Assembly: GCA_963559585.1 (NCBI GenBank)
Contig: CAUWLJ010000008.1
Span: 1-64,000 of the forward strand
DNA length: 64,000 bases
Direction of reading: 5' to 3'
From: Eisenbergiella sp963559585
GTDB taxonomy: Bacteria; Bacillota; Clostridia; Lachnospirales; Lachnospiraceae
The notes beneath the pieces were generated by a model that worked only from the letters and a program-made list of their open reading frames with translations, ran no database searches and had not been told where the DNA came from. Position numbers and translations under genes: made by a program. Positions 7,379 through 15,311 of this stretch are shown piece after piece. Numbering within the stretch: the stretch's first letter is position 1; the number at the start of each line of letters is the position of its first letter.

Positions 7379-7933
7379 TTGTTTGCCATGGGAGAGAGCG
7401 TGGAGCTGGACAAGCTGGCGGCCGCCCTGGAGGAGGAGCCGGACACGGTGCGCAGGCTCCTTCACGAAATGAAGGAGGAATGGGAGAGGCAGGGACGCGG
7501 CGTAACGATTGCGGAGCTGGACAATTCTTTTCAGATGTGCACCAGGGGGGAACTGTATGAATATCTGGTCAGGGTGGCGAAGGCGCCGAAAAAATACGTG
7601 CTGACGGACACGCTTCTGGAAACGCTTTCCATTATTGCTTACAAGCAGCCGGTTACGAAGCTGGAGGTGGAGAGGATCAGAGGAGTCAGCTGTGACCATG
7701 CTGTGAATAAATTGATAGAATTTGATCTGGTGATGGAGCTGGGAAGGCTGGATGCGCCGGGCAGACCGCTTCTGTTCGGCACCACAGAGCAGTTTTTGAG
7801 AAGCTTTGGTGTGAAATCACTGGAGGAGCTGCCCAGGCTGAACGATGGGAAGCTGGAGGAGTTCCGGGCGGAGGCGGAGGCGGAGGCAAGGCTTTCGCTG
7901 GAGCCGGAGGGGGATTCCAAGAAAGAGGGATAG
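7379..7933 (+). CDS. scpB: Segregation and condensation protein B
   Basis: At least 184 residues, the dimeric partner of ScpA in the SMC condensin, with two winged helices (ILFAMGESVEL-type start; TLSIIAYKQPVTKLEVERIRG in the second). The listed start is TTG 7379, but this cuts the first helix of the fold. The frame stays open upstream as RRRQEAVIEAVLFAMGE, as in homologues. The best upstream start is CTG 7325, which overlaps the scpA stop (CTGA) and sits six bases after GGAGGG. The true protein is probably 202 residues with a rare CTG start. The C-terminus is an acidic AEAEAEAR tail. Confidence 0.92.
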   Translation: MFAMGESVELDKLAAALEEEPDTVRRLLHEMKEEWERQGRGVTIAELDNSFQMCTRGELYEYLVRVAKAPKKYVLTDTLLETLSIIAYKQPVTKLEVERIRGVSCDHAVNKLIEFDLVMELGRLDAPGRPLLFGTTEQFLRSFGVKSLEELPRLNDGKLEEFRAEAEAEARLSLEPEGDSKKEG

Positions 7934-8102
7934 CGGCCGTCCTTTGGCAGAGGAATGGTGCTGTCAGCAAAAAGCCTGACCACAGGAGAAGATCCGGCGG
8001 GCAGGCGGTGACGGGGAGGCAGAACGGCTCTCTTTGCAGGCGGGACTGCGGGGAAGCCTTTTGCATAGAAGAAACTATGATAAAAAAGAAGGAGGAAGGA
8101 TT

Positions 8103-9611
8103 ATGCTGTATATCATAATCGGAGCTGTACTGGCAGTTATTATTGGAGTTGTCATATCCGGGTATAAGAAAGCGCCCCCGGATACCGCGTTCATTATTTC
8201 CGGTCTGCGCAAGAAGATCATTATTGGAAAGGCCAGTGTGAAGATCCCGTTTCTGGAGCGGATGGATAAGCTGAGCCTGAAGCTGATCGCTATTGATGTA
8301 AAGACCACCAATGCAGTACCTACAGCGGATTACATCAACATCCAGGTGGATGCGGCTGTGAATGTGAAGATCTCCAGCGAACCCGACAGGCTTGCCCTGG
8401 CTGCAGAGAACTTCCTGAACCAGAACACTCAGTACATCGCGGCAATCGCCAGAGAGGTGCTGGAGGGAAACATGCGTGAGATCGTGGGACGCATGCGCCT
8501 GGAGGAGATGGTGAGCGACAGACAGAAGTTTGCCAATCTGGTAAAGGAAAACGCGGAGCCGGATCTGGCTGCCATGGGTCTGGACATCGTAAGCTTTAAT
8601 GTGCAGAACTTTTCGGACGGCAACGGCGTGATCGAGGATCTGGGTATCGATAACATTTCCCAGATCAAGAAGAAGGCCGCCATTGCCAAGGCGGAGGCGG
8701 AGAAGGAGATCGCCGTTGCCAAGGCGGACGCAGACCGGCAGGCTAACGATGCCCGCATCAATGCGGAGCGGGAGATTGCCAAGAAGAACAATGAGCTGTC
8801 CCTGCAGAAATCCGAGCTGAAGAAGCTGGAGGATACGAAGAAGGCGGAAGCGGACGCGGCCTACAGCATTCAGCAGCAGCAGCAGAGAAAGACCATCGAG
8901 ATCGCCACTGCGGAGGCAAGCATTGCCAAGCAGGAAAAAGAGGTTATCTTAAAGCAGCGCGAGGCTGAGGTGCAGGAAAAGGCTCTGGACGCCCAGGTGA
9001 AGAAGAAATCCGAGGCGGAGAGATATGCCCGTCAGCAGCAGTCCGAGGCGGAGCTGTATGAGCGCCAGAAGCGTGCGGAGGCGGAGAAATTTGAGACGGA
9101 AAAGGAAGCCATGGCGATGAAGGCCACTGCGGAGGCTCAGAAATTTGCCAAGGAGCAGGAGGCTGCCGGAATCCGTATGGTAGGTGAGGCTGAGGCAGAA
9201 GCCATCCGCGCCAAGGGTCTTGCTGAGGCTGAGGCTATGGAGAAGAAGGCTCTGGCGTATCAGAAGTACAACAACGCCGCAATGGCCGAGATGCTCATCG
9301 GCGTGCTGCCCGATATTGCAGGCAAAATTGCGGAGCCGCTCACCAGGATTGACAAGATCACCATTATCGGCGGCGGGGAGAACAACGGTGTGGCAGGCGT
9401 GGCGGATCATGTGCCTGCTGTGATGGCAAGGCTGTTTGAGACCATGAAGGACACGGTAGGTATCGATATGGCGGAGATCGTGAAGGCCGGTACCTATGAC
9501 GCCCAGGTGAACCGCAACGTGAACATCAGCGTGGAGGACGGCACAGATGCCGGGAAGGCTGCTGCAAAGGCGGCGGCCGCCGTGGCTGTGACGGAGGCCA
9601 TGGAGAAATAA
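8103..9611 (+). CDS. floT: Flotillin-like SPFH/band-7 protein
   Basis: A 502-residue membrane scaffold protein. Residues 1-20 are a hydrophobic N-terminal segment, 25-190 an SPFH domain (PPDTAFIISG, then VDAAVNVKI and LEGNMREIVGRM), and 195-405 a long Ala/Glu/Lys coiled coil with repeated AEAEKE/EAEAIRAKG units. The C-terminal part contains LIGVLPDIAGKIAEPL, typical of flotillin/YqiK proteins, which order lipids and cluster membrane proteins. I chose ATG 8103 with AAGGAGGAAGG before it. An upstream in-frame ATG at 8034 lacks a ribosome site and would precede the membrane segment with basic residues. Flotillins often pair with an NfeD gene, but none is adjacent here. Confidence 0.9.
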   Translation: MLYIIIGAVLAVIIGVVISGYKKAPPDTAFIISGLRKKIIIGKASVKIPFLERMDKLSLKLIAIDVKTTNAVPTADYINIQVDAAVNVKISSEPDRLALAAENFLNQNTQYIAAIAREVLEGNMREIVGRMRLEEMVSDRQKFANLVKENAEPDLAAMGLDIVSFNVQNFSDGNGVIEDLGIDNISQIKKKAAIAKAEAEKEIAVAKADADRQANDARINAEREIAKKNNELSLQKSELKKLEDTKKAEADAAYSIQQQQQRKTIEIATAEASIAKQEKEVILKQREAEVQEKALDAQVKKKSEAERYARQQQSEAELYERQKRAEAEKFETEKEAMAMKATAEAQKFAKEQEAAGIRMVGEAEAEAIRAKGLAEAEAMEKKALAYQKYNNAAMAEMLIGVLPDIAGKIAEPLTRIDKITIIGGGENNGVAGVADHVPAVMARLFETMKDTVGIDMAEIVKAGTYDAQVNRNVNISVEDGTDAGKAAAKAAAAVAVTEAMEK

Positions 9612-9622
9612 CGGATTGATAA

Positions 9623-9663
9623 AATTCCTGCCTGGGCCGGAGACAACGGCCCGGGCAGGAATT
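9623..9663 (+). terminator. Hairpin after the flotillin gene
   Basis: AATTCCTGCC(t)GGGCCG, a 7-base loop, then CGGCCCGGGCAGGAATT. The stem is strong but the U-tract is weak, so it may act as an RNA 3' end or a partial terminator. Confidence 0.5.
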
Positions 9664-9718
9664 GTCTCCGGCGCCGGAGCATGAAGGAGGAGTATTTAAC
9701 GCGCTGGTTCTTTTAACT

Positions 9719-9747
9719 GCATATTCGGCGCGCCCGCTCCATAAAAT
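9719..9747 (+). promoter_or_regulatory. Candidate forespore promoter of the second S11 carboxypeptidase
   Basis: GCATA (9719-9723), 16 bases, CATAAAAT (9740-9747), 31 bases before the start. The -10 octamer and the following g-GATA are shared with 4171-4184. Confidence 0.4.
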
Positions 9748-9778
9748 GAGATAAGCGTTTTTTACAACGGGGCGGCTT

Positions 9779-11089
9779 ATGCGATTCCACTTTTTTATCA
9801 AAAAAATATCCCTCGTTCTTCTTCTTGCCGCAAGCCTGGCACTGACCCTGCCCGGCGGAGCCGTGACTGTGCTTGCGGAAGAGAAGGAGGAGGCGGCAGG
9901 AGAACTGTACGCCCTGTCCGCGGTCCTGATGGATGCGGACAATGGGCGTATTTTGCTGCAGAAAAACGGGGAACAGGCGCTTCCCATGGCCAGCACAACC
10001 AAGATTATGACCTGTATCCTGACGCTGGAGGAGGCAGAGCTGGACGATTATGTGTCGGTTTCCTCCTATGCGGCAGGGATGCCAAAGGTTCATCTGGGGG
10101 TAAGGAAGGGGCAGGTGTTCCGGCTGCGCGACCTGCTCTACTCCCTGATGCTGGAGTCCCACAACGATTCGGCTGCCATCATTGCGGAGCATGTGGGAAA
10201 TCTGTTAAAGGGAGGAGGAAAACGCAGTGCGGACAACACGGAGGAGGAAAGCAGGGATTCCATTCTGCGCTTCACCACGCTGATGAATGCAAAGGCGGAG
10301 GAAATAGGGTGTGAAAACACTTTTTTTGTCACGCCAAACGGCTTGGACGGGATTCTGACGCTGACGGACGGGGAGGGAAACCAGGTGGAAAAGCAGCACT
10401 CCACCACGGCCGCAGATCTGGCCCGTATCATGAGCTACTGTGTTACCGATTCTCCCAAAAGGGATGAATTTCTGGAGATCACCCGCACCCCGTCCTATTC
10501 CTTTACCGACTATGAGCTGGGAGAGGGAAGCCAGTGGAGAAGCGGAGGGCGGCAGTACGCATGCAGCAATCATAATGCTTTTCTCACCATGATGGAAGGG
10601 GCGCTTACCGGAAAAACGGGATTTACGGGGAAGGCGGGCTACTGCTATGTGGGGGCGCTTCGCAGGGATGGGAAAACCTTCTCCATCGCCCTGCTTGCCT
10701 GCGGCTGGCCCAACAATAAAAGCTGGAAGTGGCATGATGCCGCTGTCCTGTACGAGTATGGGCTGAACCATTACGAAAAAAAGAATATTTATCAGTCTCC
10801 CGACCTGCCCCTTCTGCCTGTGACAGGCGGGATCTGTGACAGTGCAGCCCTTGCCTGCCAGGAGCAGGAGCTTACCCTGCTTCTCTCCCAGGAGGATCAG
10901 GTGAGCGTGCAGATGGAGCTGGCTGACAGTCTGGAAGCGCCGTTTTCCCAGGGAACCAGGGTGGGAACGCAGGACTACTATGTGGACGGCAGGCTCTATG
11001 CCAGTCTCCCCATTGTGACGGCGGAGGGTGTGGAACAGATCACCTACCGTTACTGTCTGGAACAGCTCCTTGAAAGGATCCTCTTTTAA
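9779..11089 (+). CDS. D-alanyl-D-alanine carboxypeptidase (S11), second paralogue
   Basis: A 436-residue secreted penicillin-binding protein. The signal peptide covers residues 1-33 (cleavage near VLA/E). Active-site motifs are STTK (Ser72, Lys75), SHN (127-129) and KTG (279-281). A charged insertion (GGGKRSADNTEEESRD) at 145-160 and a beta-rich C-terminal domain from about 325 complete it. It is only distantly similar to the carboxypeptidase at 4214. The two may divide roles such as vegetative versus spore-cortex trimming, in line with B. subtilis DacA/DacB/DacF. The forespore-like promoter supports a developmental role. It stands alone. Confidence 0.88.
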   Translation: MRFHFFIKKISLVLLLAASLALTLPGGAVTVLAEEKEEAAGELYALSAVLMDADNGRILLQKNGEQALPMASTTKIMTCILTLEEAELDDYVSVSSYAAGMPKVHLGVRKGQVFRLRDLLYSLMLESHNDSAAIIAEHVGNLLKGGGKRSADNTEEESRDSILRFTTLMNAKAEEIGCENTFFVTPNGLDGILTLTDGEGNQVEKQHSTTAADLARIMSYCVTDSPKRDEFLEITRTPSYSFTDYELGEGSQWRSGGRQYACSNHNAFLTMMEGALTGKTGFTGKAGYCYVGALRRDGKTFSIALLACGWPNNKSWKWHDAAVLYEYGLNHYEKKNIYQSPDLPLLPVTGGICDSAALACQEQELTLLLSQEDQVSVQMELADSLEAPFSQGTRVGTQDYYVDGRLYASLPIVTAEGVEQITYRYCLEQLLERILF

Positions 11090-11378
11090 ATACCCGCTTT
11101 CTCTGCTCTTTTTCCCGTATGCCGGCGCTGCCCTGTTTCTGCCCCGGCAGAGCCGTTCAGATTTTGTAAAAATATCTGAAATTTTTATTTTTACATCTAG
11201 TCGTTTTATTCTTTTCATGTTATACTTCTAAAATACGGGTGCTGTGGGCACAGGTATTCATGGGGCGGGGCAGAAGAGCCCGGCCGCAGGGAGACCGCAG
11301 ATTTCAGCCTGCAGGTGTCAGACGGCGGCCGTACATAAAGTTAACTTTTTTATTAATATAAAATGGAGGGCTGAAAAA
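11090..11378 (+). other. 289-base region with the decarboxylase operon promoter and leader
   Basis: An AT-rich stretch (11160-11230) contains TATACT at 11221-11226 but no good -35 at the right distance. The next 150 bases would be a GC-rich untranslated leader rich in G runs. It matches no riboswitch class I know. AGGG at 11366-11370 is the ribosome site for the first gene. Confidence 0.4.
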
Positions 11379-12809
11379 ATGAGTAATACTTCACAAGCGA
11401 GTCAAAGAATTGCCGCTTTGCTCGATGACAACAGTTTCGTTGAAATTGGCGCCATGGTTACGGCCAGAGCTACTGATTTCAATTTGAAACAGACGGAGAC
11501 TCCTTCCGACGGCTGCATTACCGGCTACGGAGTGATTGATGGAAGTCTTGTGTACGTCTACAGCCAGGATGCTTCCGTTCTGGGAGGCAGCGTGGGCGAG
11601 ATGCACGCGAAGAAGATCACCAACCTCTACGACCTGGCAATGAAGACGGGAGCGCCTGTGATCGGCCTGATCGATTCCGCAGGACTGAGACTGCAGGAAG
11701 CGGCCGATGCGCTGAATGCTTTCGGCGAGATCTATATGAAGCAGTCTCTGGCTTCAGGTGTGATCCCCCAGATCACTGCTGTTTTCGGTTCCTGCGGCGG
11801 CGGACTTGCTCTGATTCCCGCACTGACGGACTTCACCTTCATGGAAGGAAAGAAGGCAAAACTGTTCGTAAACGCACCCAACGCCCTTGCAGGCAATGAG
11901 ATCTCCAAGTGCGATACCTCCAGCGCCGCTTTCCAGAGTGAGGAAGCGGGGCTGGTTGATTTCGTGGGAGAGGAAGCGGACATCCTGGCTCAGATCAGGG
12001 ATCTGGTTTCCATGCTTCCTTCCAACAACGAGGACGACGATTCCTATGTGGAGTGCACGGACGACCTGAACCGGGCGGATGCAGCCCTGGCAAAATGTGT
12101 GGGAGATACCTCCATCGCTCTGTCCACCATCGCGGATGACCATGTGTTCGTTGAGGTGAAGGCTGCCTACGCGAAGGAAATGGTGACCGGCTTCCTGAAG
12201 CTGAACGGCATGACCGTTGGCGCAGTGGCCAACCGCTGTGAGGTATACAATGAAGAGGGTGAGAAGGAAGCCCAGTTCGATGCGGCCCTGTCTCCTGCCG
12301 GATGCGAGAAGGCCGCCCGGTTCATCAGCTTCTGCGACGCGTTCAACATCCCTGTACTTAGCCTGACCAATGTAAACGGTTTTGTGGCGGACAAGTGTGC
12401 AGAGAAGAAGATCGCCAGGGCGGCAGCCCGTCTGACCTACGCATTTGCAAGCGCCACCGTTCCCAAGGTGAACGTGGTGATCGGCAAGGCATACGGCAGC
12501 GCATATGTTGCCATGAACTCCAAGGCAGTGGGAGCGGACATGACCTACTGCTGGCCGGATGCCCAGATCGGAACCATGGATGCCCGCCTTGCAGCCAAGA
12601 TCCTCTGTGACGGCCAGGGTGCAGCGGCTGTGGAGGAGTGCGCGAAGGAATATGCGGCTCTCCAGACCAGCGCAGCCAGCGCGGCGCGCAGAGGCTATGT
12701 GGATGCGATCATTGAGCCTGCTGATACCAGGAAATATGTGATCGGCGCGTTCGAGATGCTCTTCACAAAGAGGGAAGACCGCCCCGCAAGGAAGCACGGT
12801 ACCGTATAA
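11379..12809 (+). CDS. Acyl-CoA carboxyltransferase subunit (12S/MmdA-like, PF01039)
   Basis: A 476-residue crotonase-fold carboxyltransferase with two tandem halves. The N-half has the oxyanion loop GSCGGGLALIPA. The C-half has GKAYGSAYVAMNS and the terminal DIIEP-like DAIIEPADTRKYV. In this family the protein moves a carboxyl group between biotin and an acyl-CoA such as methylmalonyl- or malonyl-CoA. The exact acyl group cannot be read from sequence. I chose ATG 11379 (MSNTSQASQR), which has GGAGGG upstream. The longer frame from 11244 is leader. It heads an operon with a lipoprotein-OadG, a biotin carrier, OadB and OadA, so it shares one carrier with a second, pyruvate/oxaloacetate-type carboxyltransferase. 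Confidence 0.85.
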   Translation: MSNTSQASQRIAALLDDNSFVEIGAMVTARATDFNLKQTETPSDGCITGYGVIDGSLVYVYSQDASVLGGSVGEMHAKKITNLYDLAMKTGAPVIGLIDSAGLRLQEAADALNAFGEIYMKQSLASGVIPQITAVFGSCGGGLALIPALTDFTFMEGKKAKLFVNAPNALAGNEISKCDTSSAAFQSEEAGLVDFVGEEADILAQIRDLVSMLPSNNEDDDSYVECTDDLNRADAALAKCVGDTSIALSTIADDHVFVEVKAAYAKEMVTGFLKLNGMTVGAVANRCEVYNEEGEKEAQFDAALSPAGCEKAARFISFCDAFNIPVLSLTNVNGFVADKCAEKKIARAAARLTYAFASATVPKVNVVIGKAYGSAYVAMNSKAVGADMTYCWPDAQIGTMDARLAAKILCDGQGAAAVEECAKEYAALQTSAASAARRGYVDAIIEPADTRKYVIGAFEMLFTKREDRPARKHGTV

Positions 12810-12848
12810 AAAAGCCGCAGACAGCAAGTCACGGACTTTGAAAGGAGC

Positions 12849-13607
12849 ATGTCTTTTATTATGAAAAAGAAGTTATTAGTATTAGGTATGGCTCTCATCT
12901 GTATCCTGGGCATGACGGCATGCGGCAGCAGCGCGGATGAGACTGCATCCAATACACTTGGTATAACGGAAGAGGACGCCATCAATTACGCCGACCAGGT
13001 GATCGATTCCATCAGAACCATCGTGGCTCAGAATATGCAGGAGCAGTATGCGTCAGACCCGGTGGTGTCGGCAGCGCTGACAAGCTGGGAATCCGCTCTG
13101 GAGGATATCGGCGAGGTACAGTCCATAGCCGGACACGAGGTGCTTATGGAGGAAGACGGGGCAACCATCAATGTGACGGTGGATGGCTCCAGTCATGATG
13201 CCACGATCGAGATCCTTCTGGATGATGAGCTGATGCTTACCAGCATCAGCACCAACGTGAAGTATTCTCTTGGAGAACTGATGGAGAATGCGGCGCTGAA
13301 CACCATCCTGGGAATGGGAACCGTGTTCGTGGTTCTGATCCTGATCAGTCTGATCATTTACTGCTTTGTATTTATCCCCAAGATCCAGGCAGCCTTCACG
13401 AAAAAGCCGGAAGAAAAGCCTGCGGCTCCCGCTCCTGCCCCTGTGGCAGTCCCCGTTGTGGAGGAAGAGGAACTGACAGATGATCTTGAGCTTGTGGCGG
13501 TAATCGCCGCAGCCGTTGCAGCCAGCGAGGGAGCTGCTTCCACGGACGGTTTCGTGGTGAGAAGCATCAGACGCGCCGGCACCAGCAGATGGAAATCCAA
13601 TTATTAA
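12849..13607 (+). CDS. OadG-family subunit fused to an extracytoplasmic lipoprotein domain
   Basis: A 252-residue protein. Residues 1-25 are a lipoprotein signal (GMTAC, lipid-bearing Cys25). Residues 30-150 form a soluble acidic domain I do not recognise with certainty. Residues 155-178 are one transmembrane helix, followed by a Pro/Ala-rich linker and the C-terminal FVVRSIRRAG typical of the gamma subunit of Na+-pumping decarboxylases. Classical OadG is only about 80 residues and lacks the outer domain. The gamma subunit holds the alpha and beta subunits together at the membrane. Two ATGs (12849, 12861) are possible. AAGGAG at 12841-12846 is close to the first. Confidence 0.75.
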   Translation: MSFIMKKKLLVLGMALICILGMTACGSSADETASNTLGITEEDAINYADQVIDSIRTIVAQNMQEQYASDPVVSAALTSWESALEDIGEVQSIAGHEVLMEEDGATINVTVDGSSHDATIEILLDDELMLTSISTNVKYSLGELMENAALNTILGMGTVFVVLILISLIIYCFVFIPKIQAAFTKKPEEKPAAPAPAPVAVPVVEEEELTDDLELVAVIAAAVAASEGAASTDGFVVRSIRRAGTSRWKSNY

Positions 13608-13637
13608 GATAAGGAATATTCAGGAGGAAAGATTATC

Positions 13638-14030
13638 ATGAAGAATTATACCATCACCGTAAACGGAAACGTATATGATGTAGTAGTGGAAGAGGGAGCA
13701 TCCACAGGAGCTCCCGCAGCAGCACCCAAGGCCGCCCCTAAGGCAGCTCCTGCAGCCGCTCCCAAGGCTGCTCCCGCAGCAGCACCCAAGGCTGCCGCTC
13801 CCGCAGGCGCAGCAGGCAGCATCAAGGTGGAAGCCGGTGCGGCAGGTAAGGTATTCAGCATTGATGCCAAGGTTGGACAGGCTGTGAAGGCCGGAGATGC
13901 GGTTGTCACCATCGAGGCCATGAAGATGGAAATCCCTGTTGTAGCTCCCTCCGACGGAACCGTTGCCAGCATCGACGTGGCTGTTGGCGACGCTGTTGAA
14001 GCAGGCAAGGTGCTCGCTACGTTAAACTAA
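13638..14030 (+). CDS. Biotin carboxyl carrier protein
   Basis: A 130-residue carrier. Residues 1-19 are a short beta segment, 22-60 a flexible Ala/Pro/Lys linker (repeats of APKAAPAA) and 61-130 a biotinyl domain with EAMKMEI, where Lys96 receives biotin. It shuttles CO2 between the carboxyltransferases and the membrane pump. Size and design resemble the 1.3S subunit of propionibacterial transcarboxylase and the separate carriers of methylmalonyl-CoA and glutaconyl-CoA decarboxylases. AGGAGG precedes the start. Confidence 0.93.
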   Translation: MKNYTITVNGNVYDVVVEEGASTGAPAAAPKAAPKAAPAAAPKAAPAAAPKAAAPAGAAGSIKVEAGAAGKVFSIDAKVGQAVKAGDAVVTIEAMKMEIPVVAPSDGTVASIDVAVGDAVEAGKVLATLN

Positions 14031-14111
14031 TCAGCGGGATAAGTCCTGCCCAAACCTGCGGCGGAGTAATCACGACCGCAGGCCTGGAATCATAAACGGG
14101 AGGTCAACAGA

Positions 14112-15263
14112 ATGGATTACATTGTAACCACATTAGACAATCTGATACATCAGACGGCATTCTTCAATTTGACCTGGGGAAATTACCTGATGATCGTAGT
14201 AGCTTGTATATTTCTTTATCTGGCAATAGCCAAGGGCTTTGAGCCTCTGCTTCTGCTTCCGATTGCCTTCGGTATGCTGCTGGTGAATATCTATCCGGAT
14301 ATCATGCTGCATGCGGACGAGGCGGCAAACGGAGTGGGAGGACTGCTCTATTACTTCTATGTCCTGGATGAGTGGGCGATCCTGCCTTCCCTGATCTTTA
14401 TGGGCGTGGGAGCCATGACCGACTTCGGCCCTCTGATCGCCAATCCCAAGAGCTTCCTGCTGGGTGCGGCAGCCCAGTTCGGTATTTTTGCAGCATACTT
14501 TGGAGCTATCGGTATGGGCTTCAATGACAAGGCGGCGGCAGCCATCTCCATCATCGGCGGAGCGGACGGCCCTACCTCCATTTTCCTCTGCGGCAAGCTG
14601 GGACAGACGTCCCTTCTGGGGCCTATCGCAGTGGCGGCATATTCCTATATGTCCCTGGTGCCCATCATCCAGCCCCCGATCATGAAGCTTCTGACCACAG
14701 AGAAGGAAAGAAAGATCAAGATGGAACAGCTTCGTCCCGTAACCAAGCTGGAGAAGATCCTGTTCCCCATTATCGTTACCATCGTTGTGTGCCTGATCCT
14801 TCCTACCACAGCACCCCTGGTTGGTATGCTGATGTTAGGTAACCTGTTCAGAGAGTCCGGCGTGGTGAGACAGCTTACCGATACCGCTTCCAACGCTCTG
14901 ATGTACATCGTAGTTATCCTGCTGGGTACCTCCGTGGGAGCTACCACCAGCGCAGAGGCGTTCCTGAACCTTGATACCCTGAAGATCGTGGCTCTGGGCC
15001 TGATCGCATTTGCATTCGGCACGGCGGCCGGCGTTCTGTTCGGCAAGCTGATGTGCGTGCTGTCTCATGGAAAGGTGAACCCTCTGATCGGATCAGCGGG
15101 CGTATCCGCTGTTCCCATGGCTGCCAGAGTATCCCAGAAGGTGGGTGCGGAAGCGGATCCTACCAACTTCCTGCTGATGCACGCAATGGGCCCCAACGTG
15201 GCAGGTGTAATCGGTACTGCGGTAGCGGCCGGAACTTTCATGGCTATCTTCGGAGTATTCTGA
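14112..15263 (+). CDS. oadB: Na+-translocating decarboxylase beta subunit
   Basis: A 383-residue membrane protein of about nine to eleven helices. It decarboxylates carboxybiotin and exports Na+. The key motif SIIGGADGPTSIF is present (Asp152, equivalent to the essential Asp203 of Klebsiella OadB), as are the C-terminal GSAGVSAVPMAARV and NFLLMHAMGPNVAGVIG segments. It belongs to the OadB/MmdB/GcdB family. Specificity lies in the partner carboxyltransferase, of which two types are encoded here. A GGGAGG site precedes the ATG. Confidence 0.93.
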   Translation: MDYIVTTLDNLIHQTAFFNLTWGNYLMIVVACIFLYLAIAKGFEPLLLLPIAFGMLLVNIYPDIMLHADEAANGVGGLLYYFYVLDEWAILPSLIFMGVGAMTDFGPLIANPKSFLLGAAAQFGIFAAYFGAIGMGFNDKAAAAISIIGGADGPTSIFLCGKLGQTSLLGPIAVAAYSYMSLVPIIQPPIMKLLTTEKERKIKMEQLRPVTKLEKILFPIIVTIVVCLILPTTAPLVGMLMLGNLFRESGVVRQLTDTASNALMYIVVILLGTSVGATTSAEAFLNLDTLKIVALGLIAFAFGTAAGVLFGKLMCVLSHGKVNPLIGSAGVSAVPMAARVSQKVGAEADPTNFLLMHAMGPNVAGVIGTAVAAGTFMAIFGVF

Positions 15264-15311
15264 TTACGGCGGAGGTGCCAATTATCTATTGAATTTTAGG
15301 AGGAAAAGGAA

